Origin: Prorocentrum cordatum
Taxonomy: Eukaryota; Sar; Dinophyceae; Prorocentrales; Prorocentraceae
Reading direction: 5' to 3'
DNA length: 64,000 nucleotides
Assembly: GCA_963575745.1 (NCBI GenBank)
Contig: CAUYUJ010000186.1
Span: 1-64,000, forward strand
Under the pieces are notes generated by a model. The model made no database searches. It worked only from the letters and a program-made list of their open reading frames with translations, and was not told the DNA's origin. Positions 18,175 through 27,742 of this stretch are shown here, in pieces (positions within the stretch are counted from its first letter, which is position 1; each line of letters opens with the position of its first letter). The translations under genes and the position numbers were made by a program.

Positions 18175-18177
18175 CTA
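18175..18177 (-). other. In-frame TAG inside reverse transcriptase
   Basis: Minus-strand TAG between ..RIDPVDT and ITIPKWRQ. Both sides are in one uninterrupted frame and belong to RT. A Trp codon is one G-to-A change away, so a nonsense mutation, a sequencing error or readthrough are all possible. Confidence 0.8.
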
Positions 18178-19513
18178 AGTATCAACTGGATCAATTCGTC
18201 CGTCGCCGTATAATAATGCCTGCGTGTAGGCTCCAGGTGCGTCACTTTGCTCTCCCGCGTATTGCGGTAATAACGCAGTAGCATCGCAAAGTTTGGAAGC
18301 CTCTATATGCGAAGCACTGGAAGCGGCGTCGGCGAATATGGCGGCCAAACCAGTTTCATCTTTGCCAGTATTGCCCTGAACCACCACTCTGCCCTTGAAT
18401 TTACGTAGATCAGGAGGAAGTTCTTCATGTTTGACTGAAGATAATTCCAATATATTGAAGAAATGCACCTTTGTTCCATTGCGAATAGATTGTGACTCAA
18501 TGTCAGCTTTTTCTGCAACAGTCTCCAACATCCATGTTTGTTTCGTTTCCAATCTCTCGTATTCTTTTCGTAGGGCTTCTTGTGCACGTGGTTCTGCGGC
18601 AACTTCTTTCTTACTCAGGTTTCTGGTAACTAATGCTGGGCGTGACCATGTCGACTCTGGTATTTTATCTCTGTGTGCCGGCATGTAGTTGGTCTCACGT
18701 GGCATGGTTGGTATTGCTACCGACTGGGTGAACTTGCGTATGAGCGGGTTCAAAGTCCCAAAGTCGGTTCCTTCATTATCCACAAATACCAAAGCACGTT
18801 CTTTTCCATCGTGCTGGTGTGGTAGTTGACGGTAGTATAGTACCGTGGTAATGTCACGTGGCCCACCAGGTAATTTGGCATACAGTATTTCTTTGTTTGT
18901 CACGCCTTTGACATTCTCGTCGCGGATGACGTCACCATTGTCAGTGTCGTATGTAATCCGTCGTTCCACAGTATTCCATGTGGGTCCGCCTGATGTAGTA
19001 GTACGGAAATTATTGACCTGTTTATCCTGTCTTGTCCACACTCTCAATGCAGCACGATCACGAATCTCACGGGCTCGTTTAACGTCGTTGGCGTAATCGA
19101 TTTCTTTCTTTTGCTGTCCACGGGAAAGTGTTTCCCAATGCTCGGGAAGAACGTGATCAGGACGTGTCGTAGTCTGCACACGTGTCTCGCGTCCACGAAC
19201 CACCATTTTGCCGTCTGGCGTTATTTTTGGAAGCTCATAGAACTGAATCGTGCCTGTCCACGGCTCGCTCAGCTCCCTGTGGTCGTTGGCGCTAACACCA
19301 TCCCAAACATCTCGGAAGTTACTTTCACCCTCGAACGTATAAGTCGTTTTGAAATCTCGTGTCACGTCGAGTTGGTCAACAGGTACTGGTATATTCATGA
19401 CGTCGTCCGTTGGGATGAATAGTTTCTTTCTTGGGGTACGAATGTGTCTGATGACGCAATATCCACGCTGTTCCCAGTAGTCTGGCTCCGGCGCTGGTGC
19501 AGCAACCTCAGAA
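18178..19513 (-). CDS. Integrase-RT linker and reverse transcriptase N-terminal half
   Basis: From the A-rich insertion to the TAG at 18175. The first ~270 residues are the long linker between integrase and RT. RT begins at AQEALRKEYERLETKQTW (about 18590-18535), with FKGRVVVQGN and the first catalytic Asp in SDAPGAYTQALL (18244-18209), as in other copia RTs. The YVDD follows beyond the stop in the same frame. Confidence 0.88.
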
Positions 19514-19618
19514 AAGAAAAATAAAAAAAATAAAAAAAAAAAAAAAAAAAGATAAAAAAAAAAAAAAAAAAAAAAAATAAACAATATCAAACAAAAAAAA
19601 TAAAATTATAAAAAAAAC

Positions 19619-19650
<32 letters not shown>

Positions 19651-19704
19651 AAAAAGAGAAAAAAAAAAAAAAAAAAAAAAAAAATAAGAAATAAAAAATA
19701 AAAG

Positions 19705-19745
<41 letters not shown>

Positions 19746-19948
19746 AAAAAAAGGAAAACAAAAAGAAAAAAACAAAAAAAAGTAAAAAAAAAAAAAAAAC
19801 GTCGAGTTGGTCAACAGGTACTGGTATATTCATGACGTCGTCCGTTGGGATGAATAGTTTCTTTCTTGGGGTACGAATGTGTCTGATGACGCAATATCCA
19901 CGCTGTTCCCAGTTGTCTGGCTCCGGCGCTGGTGCAGCAACTTCAGAA
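19364..19948. repeat. 150-bp direct duplication around an A-rich insert
   Basis: 19364-19513 and 19799-19948 are near-identical (two visible substitutions) and both encode the same integrase-RT linker. Between them, 19514-19798 is almost pure A on the plus strand with scattered G, T and C. The duplication offset is 435 bp, a multiple of three, but the A-rich part introduces stops on the minus strand. A real tandem duplication, a retro-inserted tail or an assembly fault are possible. Confidence 0.9.
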
Positions 19949-20335
19949 GCCGATGTCTGGATATCAATAGCGTTATCTTCCGTCGTCATCATAGACGGAT
20001 CATCCCATTCTTTAGGGTAAGAAAGTGGAGGATCAGGCATTGGCTTGTCACCCAAGGGGCGAGAAGTAGATGCCTTCACCTCGTCGTGTGCCTCAGGGTT
20101 ATGATGTCGTAGAGTACCATCTTTCACGGGGTAGGTGAACTTGCCATCAGGGATGATGATGTCTTTGACTCTGTGCACATGACACAGTTCACCATCAGGA
20201 TTCTTGGCGTATGTAGCCGTGTCCAAAACAAGGTAGTCACCTGACCATCGTCCACCAGAGTGTAAGTGGTACCCCATGAATAACCCTTCCCGAGTATTTT
20301 CTTTAAATTTTGCAGTCTCGTTGTTAATCTCGGGG
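19799..20335 (-). CDS. Integrase C-terminal region of copia pol
   Basis: Continues integrase after a frame change at a G4 run (20332-20335) and includes FMGYHLHSGGRWSGDYLVLD, the typical end of copia integrase, then linker (KKLFIPTDDVMNIP). It enters the A-rich insert at 19798. Same frame as RT and RNase H. Confidence 0.85.
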
Positions 20336-23300
20336 TTGAGGCATTTCCAAATATCCGAGCACCGAATGGTATGCAGTGCCCAGGAAAGCTTTCGCCAAAT
20401 CTTATTTCATGAGCTGTCTTTTCTGCATGCTCCTCGTTGAGGGCAGCGACGCCCGTGGATGTATGCACAAAGTTGTGTCCACAGCAAAAGGCTTGCATGG
20501 CCTCTTTCCACCATTCGTGTCCCAGACCAGACATATGTAACACAGCTCTGGTACCAAGAATGACTATTTTGACAACGCGCTCAATCAATCCATTTGTCTG
20601 TGGACGATGTGGCGTACTCGTGTCGTGTCTCCATCCCAATTGGCGGCAAGCTTTCTGAAGCTCTCCAGAATTGTCTGTGTAGATATGCTTCACCTCATCG
20701 TTCGCGGCGATGAACTGTTGAAAGGATGCCTTTGTAGTAGCTGCGTCTTTGTGTAGCGCTGGGTAGGCCATGAAGATGCCAGTATATCTGTCAAGGACAA
20801 CAAGTGCATATTTGTCGCCATGTTTGTCCGCGGCATCGTCTTTGGCCAGTACGATATGGTCGGCAGTTAGAGCTTCACCGAACTTCTTCGGGACAAAAGC
20901 CTCGTAGGCGTTATCCTCTTCGGTGGGGTCTGCCGGTGGATGTGGTTTGTGCTGTCGTCTACACGGGGCATTCTGTGCCATCGTACGAGAACAGATCTCA
21001 CAGTCGGGATGTTTTGGGCTGTGAGTCATGTAATGCATCGGGTCGATCGGTTTCTTTTGTCTGTTGGGCAGAACTCGATCGTTGTCTGGATGCGTTCGTG
21101 TGGGTGTCTCTGTCGGTATGTCGTTGTCTGCTTGAGCTATATCGAACCCCCCGCATTGTGGAGGAGAACACTGCATCTGAGACGTAGGCGAGTCGGTGGT
21201 CGTGTCCACGTTGGTCTCGTCTGTTCTTGTGTCGGGAGGTTCTTCGACCGTGGTGGTCCGTGCTCCTCCTCCCTCTCCGACATGTGGTCTCTTGGGGCAG
21301 GTCCCTATGTGGGGTCGTAGCTCGTCTGCAGTGGTTGGTTGCTCTGTAGTTTTGCAGCACCAACAAGTGTCGTTACAGCGGGCGGATGAACGCTTTCGCT
21401 GACGACGACGGGGTGCTGACGAAGTGCATAAACGTGGTGGTGGTATCCGTGTTAAGTCGTCGAGTCGTAACTCTGGCACTCGATTGTTGACTGGAATCTG
21501 ATACCATTGGCCCCCCGGATCCTGAAGCATGTAGCCCAGCTCAGGATCCCAAAGCTGTCGAAAGCCATCAACCTCGATCAATTTTCCAACTGATAGTAAT
21601 GATGGGCAGTCTGGTAAAGCAAGGGCTGAACTATGCAGTCCAACTTCGGGTAGCCGTATGTCGTAGTGCTCGTTGACGGTACGATCACCATTTGCAGTTT
21701 CCAGAATATGCTCTTCGCGAATAGATATGCGATCCGACTCGGTCTGCGTAAGTTCATGTTTTCCCTGAATATGATGGGCAGAACCACTGTCAAGAACCCA
21801 AGACCTTGTCAATGCTGCAGTCGAGCGTGGAGTGTCGACCTGCTTTGTCGTTGTTGTCGTCTGGGCAGTCTTTGATGACTGCTTGACAGTGTCGTCATGC
21901 TTTCGGATCGCAGTTGGTGTGGCCACCGACTCTTTGTTGTGTCGGTAGTCGTACAGTTCGTCGTACCATAGTTGTGCCTCTTTTTGACATTCTCGTAAGG
22001 CCTCTGCACTATCATCCCACCATTTTTGTGGTAATGGATCTGGTACTTTGACGATGTCACCCTCATTCGGCAGCTCTTTCCACCTGTCCAGTCTGGCTCT
22101 GCCAGATATGGTATGGAAATAGTAGTCCACGTTGCGTACGTCGAAGCGTATCCGACGACGTATCTTGGTAGATGTCGCTGTGGCCTTGGTGTTGGCCATG
22201 AGGGTCTTGTCGCGGATGACGTAACTGCGGTCTGAACGGCGTGAATGTCTAAAGTTGGCAGGAGAACGTGCTCTAGTGTTGGGTGAACCACGGGACGATC
22301 CGCGGCTCGGATACCGCTTGCCACGTCCTTTGTCACTGCCATATGATCTATCACGGCCGCGTGGACTGCCGCGTCCGCCGCCACGATTGTCTCGTCCTCG
22401 GGAGGTAGATCTCGAAGATCTGTCGTAACGACTTCTCGATTGGCTGCGAGAGTCTTGGGACCTCCTGGATGTCGAACGGGATCGGTCGTATTGGCGTCGG
22501 TTGTCACGTCCCTGTCGTGAATCGCTTGCGTAGCGAAACCCCCCGCGTTGTGAAGACCGTTGGCTTCCTGATCCGCGGGATGGCGATCGGCCACGGCTGT
22601 CCTGGCTGGAAGTCCGTGGTCGACTCGGGCTTCGTTCAGGAGTCTTTGCACCAGGTGCGAGATGAGCGTATTTGCATTTGTCGCCTTTTGTGCACTTGTT
22701 CTGTGCGAAATCCTTGCACTGTGCGACGTGCGGGTAGTTACACTTATCACCTCTGGTACATGTGTTGCGCTTGGCAAAATCGAAGCAGAATGGCCTTGAT
22801 GCTGGCTTCTTGTGATTCGCAGGAGTGGACATACTACGGCGGGGGTTGCCACCAGCCGTTGATGTTCTGGAAGATTTGTTGTTCTTCCAATCCCTGGAAT
22901 ATGTATGTAAAGCATTGCACCGTTCACCATTGCGACAATTGCCTTTCTTCCATGCAACGCACGCGTTGACCTGAGATCGTGTCTCGTGTTCGTACCGTAG
23001 CTTGTTTTGATTCTTCTCCAATTGTTTAATCTCCAGTATGTCCAGGACACGCTGTCGAAGCCAACCGTAGGTACGATTCGGGTCGCTCATCTTCATGCGC
23101 TGGTACTCGTACATGTCTTGTTTCATCCATGCATGTCTACGAATCTGTGTGCGGAATAGCGATTCCAATATCTTTGGATCGGGTACTTCTCGGCATTCCA
23201 AGAGTAAGGCGTCCCAATCGGTAATGAAACGTTGCAAATCTTCGTCTCTCATCCTCAGTTCTTTAAGGCGCTCGAAATCGTGCAGGTCGTCGTCGACGTC

Positions 23301-25046
23301 TGTCACTTTGTAGGACTGTAGGATATGCCAGTATATCTGGCGTCCTTTGAGCATGCGTCCTGCTTTGTGCTCTCTGGTCTCGATGAGCCTGATTTGGTAG
23401 CGTAAGTCTGAGGATAAGATGTCGCTCAGAGCGGTTGCGAGTTTGCAATCGATGCTCTCAAAGTCTCCACTGTCTTGTAAATCCTCGAATGTACATTCGG
23501 GCTGTTCTGCCACGCATAGGAAGGCGTATGCTTTGGATGGTCGCCCTGAGGCGGCCCCGAAGTTCTTTCGCACTCTTTGCTGCCATTCCAGCAGCTGCGT
23601 GATCTTAGGCAAGACAGGTACTCGAACGGTGTCTGACTCCTTGATAGGCGTCGTTGTATGTACCGACACCGCAGACACTGGTTGTGAGGGTATCGGTGCA
23701 CCGTCGATGGTTGGTTCTGTGCGCACAGGAGACACATGTCGTGTCTGTGCAGAAACTGCCGCGGAGGCTGCTCCTGGAGATGTACGTCGTTGTTGTCCTG
23801 CTGAAGCTTGTGGTGCTTCGGCGGACGCTGCCGTCGGCCTGTGCGGGTCGGCTGCAGGTCGAAGGTGAATGTTGGTGTCGTTAGTGTGGTCGATCAGCTG
23901 ATTCGTCCAGCTCGTCATGTCTTCTTGTATTTGACCCACCTTTTGGCGTGTATACTCATCAGTATCCCGAGACCGTTGGGAATACCGATCAAGCCGATGC
24001 TCGCATGCTCGGAGACGGGCGCTTTGTGCCTCCACCTCGCTTTCCAGACGTGCGAGATAACTCTCAACACGTACCTTCTCAGTATCTCTTTCATGAATAA
24101 CCTGGGAGAGCTCTAACTGCGTGTGGTCCGCCGCCTTCTCAACCTCCTGCAACCTGTCAGTGAGGCGGGCGAAATCGTAAACCGTGGGAGGAGAATCCAG
24201 CTGATCAGTCTGGGCTCGTCCGACACGCAACTCTGCCAGGGCGTCCTGTACACCAGGGAAACGCTGCTCTATGTCAGAGATCCGGTTAGCGAGTGGCTGC
24301 ACGACAGCGTTGGTCGCATCAAGCCTTTGAGTGATGACTCTCTCAGTACGCTGCAACATGTCGATCAGGTTCGACGAGTTTGTGTGTGCTTCGGTACGAA
24401 GCGTCGCCGTAGTGTGGTCTAGGTAAGATCGAAGATCATTGATCTGAGACTGAACGTCGCCGAGGTCTGTGGCCTCGGTTGGGGTTGGTCGGTTACGGAG
24501 CTGGTCGTGGATCTCATCGTGTAAAATCCTGACCGCAGAAATGCCTGTGTCGCGTACGATCACAAGTTGTTGCTCCATCTGCGCGAGATAGTTGCGCAGG
24601 TTCTCGACCATCGCCGTTCGTTCACCTGAGTGTGACACCTCACGATCAACCTGGTACTGCAGTTCTCCTATGATGCGTCTATCTTCGGCGATCCTGGAAT
24701 CGATGATCCCTAAGGCGCCGTCAAGATCGCGGCGTATGGCTGCAGTATCCGTGGCATTCGTCTGAACGCTCTGTAGTAGTCCAGAGTATTGGCTGGACAC
24801 GAAGGTTTCAACCTGGTCTCTGAGCTCAGCTATGTCACCTGCGGCGGACGTCTCCGCCGGCTGGTCGTCTGAGATGGAGAGGTGGGGAGCGTCAGCTTCC
24901 CTGTGTCCCCTGTCGCGGGGAGTGCATGGCCTCTGAGAGGCAGTACGCGGGCTCGACCTGCGCTCGCCGTATGGGCCTGGGGCTCCACGGCGGTTGCGCG
25001 CGGACGAGCTGCGACTCGGACCATGTGTGTGTGTGTGATGTCTCAT
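20124..25046 (-). CDS. Gag-protease-integrase polyprotein
   Basis: 1640 codons. Residues ~70-400 are a long coiled-coil-rich region. Residues ~480-690 are a gag/capsid-like helical domain (LLEWQQRVRKNFG). At ~696-796 are three CCCH fingers (CVAWKKGNCRNGERC; CFDFAKRNTCTRGDKC; CKDFAQNKCTKGDKC), followed by an Arg/Ser/Gly-rich tail. The protease active site WVLDSGSAHH is at ~1084 (about 21797). Integrase follows: HHCC zinc motif HSPKHPDCEIC (~1340), then Asp in LTADHIVLAK, Asp in YTDNSGE and Glu in NGLIERV (20868-20578). The last ~70 residues are out of frame relative to the true integrase, which continues from 20335. CCCH fingers instead of a CCHC knuckle are unusual for Gag. Confidence 0.92.
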   Translation of the reverse strand: MRHHTHTHGPSRSSSARNRRGAPGPYGERRSSPRTASQRPCTPRDRGHREADAPHLSISDDQPAETSAAGDIAELRDQVETFVSSQYSGLLQSVQTNATDTAAIRRDLDGALGIIDSRIAEDRRIIGELQYQVDREVSHSGERTAMVENLRNYLAQMEQQLVIVRDTGISAVRILHDEIHDQLRNRPTPTEATDLGDVQSQINDLRSYLDHTTATLRTEAHTNSSNLIDMLQRTERVITQRLDATNAVVQPLANRISDIEQRFPGVQDALAELRVGRAQTDQLDSPPTVYDFARLTDRLQEVEKAADHTQLELSQVIHERDTEKVRVESYLARLESEVEAQSARLRACEHRLDRYSQRSRDTDEYTRQKVGQIQEDMTSWTNQLIDHTNDTNIHLRPAADPHRPTAASAEAPQASAGQQRRTSPGAASAAVSAQTRHVSPVRTEPTIDGAPIPSQPVSAVSVHTTTPIKESDTVRVPVLPKITQLLEWQQRVRKNFGAASGRPSKAYAFLCVAEQPECTFEDLQDSGDFESIDCKLATALSDILSSDLRYQIRLIETREHKAGRMLKGRQIYWHILQSYKVTDVDDDLHDFERLKELRMRDEDLQRFITDWDALLLECREVPDPKILESLFRTQIRRHAWMKQDMYEYQRMKMSDPNRTYGWLRQRVLDILEIKQLEKNQNKLRYEHETRSQVNACVAWKKGNCRNGERCNALHTYSRDWKNNKSSRTSTAGGNPRRSMSTPANHKKPASRPFCFDFAKRNTCTRGDKCNYPHVAQCKDFAQNKCTKGDKCKYAHLAPGAKTPERSPSRPRTSSQDSRGRSPSRGSGSQRSSQRGGFRYASDSRQGRDNRRQYDRSRSTSRRSQDSRSQSRSRYDRSSRSTSRGRDNRGGGRGSPRGRDRSYGSDKGRGKRYPSRGSSRGSPNTRARSPANFRHSRRSDRSYVIRDKTLMANTKATATSTKIRRRIRFDVRNVDYYFHTISGRARLDRWKELPNEGDIVKVPDPLPQKWWDDSAEALRECQKEAQLWYDELYDYRHNKESVATPTAIRKHDDTVKQSSKTAQTTTTTKQVDTPRSTAALTRSWVLDSGSAHHIQGKHELTQTESDRISIREEHILETANGDRTVNEHYDIRLPEVGLHSSALALPDCPSLLSVGKLIEVDGFRQLWDPELGYMLQDPGGQWYQIPVNNRVPELRLDDLTRIPPPRLCTSSAPRRRQRKRSSARCNDTCWCCKTTEQPTTADELRPHIGTCPKRPHVGEGGGARTTTVEEPPDTRTDETNVDTTTDSPTSQMQCSPPQCGGFDIAQADNDIPTETPTRTHPDNDRVLPNRQKKPIDPMHYMTHSPKHPDCEICSRTMAQNAPCRRQHKPHPPADPTEEDNAYEAFVPKKFGEALTADHIVLAKDDAADKHGDKYALVVLDRYTGIFMAYPALHKDAATTKASFQQFIAANDEVKHIYTDNSGELQKACRQLGWRHDTSTPHRPQTNGLIERVVKIVILGTRAVLHMSGLGHEWWKEAMQAFCCGHNFVHTSTGVAALNEEHAEKTAHEIRFGESFPGHCIPFGARIFGNASTPRLTTRLQNLKKILGKGYSWGTTYTLVDDGQVTTLFWTRLHTPRILMVNCVMCTESKTSSSLMASSPTP

Positions 25047-25680
25047 CCGATGATACCTTGGGGTACCGCGTCTGTGGCTGTGCCGACACTGGTCTACTGA
25101 GTTCCTCGAAGGTAGCTACGTGCTCCGCCACAGGGACGGTCGCAGGGCTGGGGGTTCCAGCACCTGAGGTCCATCGGCGGTTAGCGCGGAAGCGCCCTGG
25201 AGTATCGAGACCGGTAAGGCTTTCGCCTGACGCGGTTGGGATTGCTCCCGACGGGGAAGGGGAGGGAGGATCAAAGGTCGGCGTGTGAAACTCCTTCCTT
25301 CCTGTTCCTACTCCTTCTCCTGTCCCCCCGCGGGCGGCGCTGCGGCGAAGTTCAGCAGCTAGACGCGCCTCGGGTCCTCGGGAGCTGGGGGGGATATCGG
25401 GGACACCAACACAGTCCGCATTAATGCTCTCCAACTCGTCACCGAGCCGTCGCACCGTGGGAGAGCTTGGACGCGAAGCCCCAATGGAACCCTTACGGCG
25501 CATGCGCCGAAGCGGCTCCATTGGGCTCGCATGCAAGGTCACCGCGGGCGAGTCGGTGAAGGTGAGCGTTAAAGGGCTGATAACCTGTGTATGGGGTTGA
25601 AGTACAAGAGTACAGAACCCCTGATCCGTTGGTAGAGAGATGGAGGGATAGATGGATATCTTTCCCTCCCAAACGATCAA
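24892..25680 (-). CDS. N-terminal Gag region, frameshifted
   Basis: Frame open from inside the LTR across the leader. A sensible start is the ATG in HASPMEPLRRMRRKGS, about 25535-25520. It gives ~160 residues rich in Pro, Ser and Arg with no known domain. It overlaps the main Gag frame near 25046, and a TG dinucleotide run at 25023-25037 lies at the switch, so slippage there may have separated one original Gag into two frames. Confidence 0.6.
   Translation of the reverse strand: MIVWEGKISIYPSISLPTDQGFCTLVLQPHTQVISPLTLTFTDSPAVTLHASPMEPLRRMRRKGSIGASRPSSPTVRRLGDELESINADCVGVPDIPPSSRGPEARLAAELRRSAARGGTGEGVGTGRKEFHTPTFDPPSPSPSGAIPTASGESLTGLDTPGRFRANRRWTSGAGTPSPATVPVAEHVATFEELSRPVSAQPQTRYPKVSSDETSHTHTWSESQLVRAQPPWSPRPIRRAQVEPAYCLSEAMHSPRQGTQGS
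25572..25585 (-). promoter_or_regulatory. Primer-binding site, initiator-tRNA anticodon type
   Basis: Directly after the 5' LTR the minus strand reads GGTTATCAGCCC. This is the complement of GGGCTGATAACC, one base different from the GGGCTCATAACC anticodon arm of eukaryotic initiator tRNA-Met. Drosophila copia is primed by a cleaved initiator tRNA half pairing at the same tRNA region, so half-tRNA priming is likely here. Confidence 0.65.
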
Positions 25681-25781
25681 GGTACGATCGCTCCAACTCA
25701 GTACCTGAGCCCAAACGGCCAGGTGCGGGAGAGGTAAGGATAAGGAGTATATATGAGGGTATTACACGGGTTCCATACACA
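25586..25781 (-). repeat. 5' LTR of giant copia element
   Basis: 196 bp. Plus-strand ends TGTGTATGG and CCATACACA form a perfect 9-bp terminal inverted repeat. Differs from the 3' LTR at four positions. Drives the minus-strand element. Confidence 0.95.
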
Positions 25782-25786
25782 CCCAA
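25782..25786. repeat. Target-site duplication CCCAA, right
   Basis: Matches 7357-7361 exactly, and the minisatellite continues seamlessly (CCCAATGCCCAAGAGCGGG). Confidence 0.9.
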
Positions 25787-26495
25787 TGCCCAAGAGCGGG
25801 ACAAACAACAAACGTGTGTTCCGAACGCCCCAGAACAGGACAAACGTCACAACTCGTGGGTTCCTAACGCCCCAGAGCGGGACAAGCGTGAAAACACATG
25901 GGCCCCGAACGCCACAGGGCGGGACAAGCGTGAAAACACGTGGGCAACACTTGGGATCCTGACGCCCCAGAGCAAGACAAGCGTGAAACCATGTGGGCTC
26001 CGAACGCCCCAGAGCGGGACAAACGTGCAAACGCATGGGTTCTTATCGCCCACAACGGTACAAGCGTGAAGCCACGTGGATTCCTGGGACTCCACAGCAG
26101 GAAACACATGGAAGCATGTGGATTCCTTTGGCTGCAAGGCGGGACAAACGTGAGAACACATGGGTTCCGAACGCCCCAGAACGGGGCAAGCGTGAACGCA
26201 TGTGGGTTCTTAACGCCCCAGGGCGGGAAAAACGTGAAAACACGTGGGTCCCGAACGCCACAGAGCAAGACAAGCATGAAACTACGTGGGTTCCTAACGC
26301 CCCAGAGCGGGACAAACGTGAACACACACGGTTCCTAACTCACTAGACCAGACAAACGTAAAGCCACGTGCAACGTGGGTTTCTAACGCCCCAGGGCGGG
26401 ACAGACGTGAAAACGCATGGGTTCCTAACGCCGCAACGCCCAAAGCGGGACAAGCGTGAAAACACGTGGGCTCCTAACGCCCCAGGGCGGGACAG
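25787..26495 (+). repeat. ~42-bp CACGTG minisatellite, right part
   Basis: About sixteen units of the same family as 7080-7361, alternating CAGAGCGGGACAA and CAGGGCGGGACAA versions, most with ACACGTGGG. Apparent proteins rich in NAPERDKRE on one strand and TFVPLWGVR on the other are satellite translations. Confidence 0.92.
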
Positions 26496-27535
26496 CGTGT
26501 TCCCCTCCCTTCTCGGCGCGCCCCCTGGCGTCCTCTGTCGCGTTCCCCGGCTTGTCCCCTGGCGCTTTCCTTGTCCGTTCCGCTGCGCGCCCCTTGCCAC
26601 GCCCCTCGGCGCGTCCCCTTGCGCCTCCCCAAATGCGCCCGTGGCCCATCCAGTGGCGCGTGCATGCGCCATACGCCACGTGTCGTCTCGCCCCGCTTCG
26701 GAGCTGAGCCGGATCTCAAGCCCGAGCTGAGTGAGCGTGCCACACGTCTCGACTGCAACCAGCTCTGGGCCAGCTATGCGCTCAGGCAGCTCGAGCTCCA
26801 GATCCAGATCAGTTCGGTCACGATTCGAATGTCAGGGGCGACTTGATCCACGACGCTATAGTGCACACCGCAACTCATCGCGGCATGACATATCTCGTTC
26901 CAGCACTGCGCAGCACAGCACAAGCCTTGGCACAGTAAATCATGATCGATACCCTCAGCATTGCAATTGCTTGTCGCCCAATTGGGTGTCTTGAAAACGT
27001 CGCCATGCCTCGCCTTTCTAAGTTCCTGTCCAGGTCGACATTGTTTGGCTGGAATTGCATGCAGGTCGACTATGACACGTGTCCGCGGATAGAGACAACA
27101 TCAACGCAGTGGGAACGGATGGAAGGGAGGGAACAAAATGTCAGATGAGGCGCGGGCGCACCTAGCTTTTTTTCTTCTCCATACAACCAATGCGCGGATG
27201 AAATTGCCAGCTTTCCCACTGAGGGAAAGGGGACTCCACCATGCGAAGCACCAGCCACGAGGGAGAGGAAGGAGAGTGGGCAGCGTGGTTGCCAGCATTG
27301 GTTGTCTCACGCAGTGGCAACATAAAGACCTGGCCCATGCCAGAAGTAAAAACACACCGGCCACCTGAGGGGGCAGGAGGGGGGAGGAGGAAAGCGCAGC
27401 AGGAGGGGGGGGGACGACTCTCACCCCCTCTCCCCCCTCCTTCACCTCCCCTCTCCCTCACCTCCCCTCCCTCTCCCACCCTCCCCCCCCCCGCGCCCAC
27501 CCCAAACAGCGGGAGGCGGGGCCGTGCCCAGGAGG
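26496..27535. other. Unique non-coding DNA
   Basis: 26500-26660 is C-rich with short GCGCGCCCCCTGGCG-like repetitions. 26700-27130 is mixed composition with no long open frame. 27140-27360 holds a short open stretch on each strand without recognisable motifs. 27370-27530 is strand-biased G then C runs. No gene recognised. Confidence 0.5.
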
Positions 27536-27703
27536 AGGGCCAGATACCACATGTGCTGCTCCTCATCCTTCTCCTCCTCCTCCTCCTCCTCCTCCTCTTC
27601 CTCCTCCTCCTTTTCCATCCCTCCCTCCGTTTTCCTTTTCCTTCTCCTCCGTGCCTGTCCTTCTCCTTCTCCCAACTCCTCCTCGTCCTCGTCCTCGTCC
27701 TCG

Positions 27704-27742
<39 letters not shown>

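Larger units (their letters stand above)
7362..25781 (-). mobile_element. Giant Ty1/copia LTR retrotransposon (18.4 kb)
   Basis: Complete element on the minus strand. Both LTRs are 196 bp, with ends TG..GTATGG and CCATACACA, and differ at four positions. It is flanked by CCCAA duplications. Order 5' to 3': LTR, primer site, gag (CCCH fingers, SR-rich), protease, integrase, reverse transcriptase, RNase H, then about 8 kb of extra coding sequence, a stem-loop-rich 3' region, polypurine tract and LTR. Integrase before RT places it in Ty1/copia (Pseudoviridae-type). Typical copia elements are 5-8 kb, so this is more than twice the usual size. Frameshifts at 25.0, 20.3, 14.5 and 12.07 kb and in-frame stops at 18175, 17215 and 15585 suggest this copy may be inactive, unless some are sequencing errors or recoding sites. 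Confidence 0.93.

Noticed and set aside
25864-26338. Proteins of 100-150 residues from the 42-bp array
   Set aside because: Satellite read-through on both strands with repeating NAPERDKRE or FVPLWGVR words.
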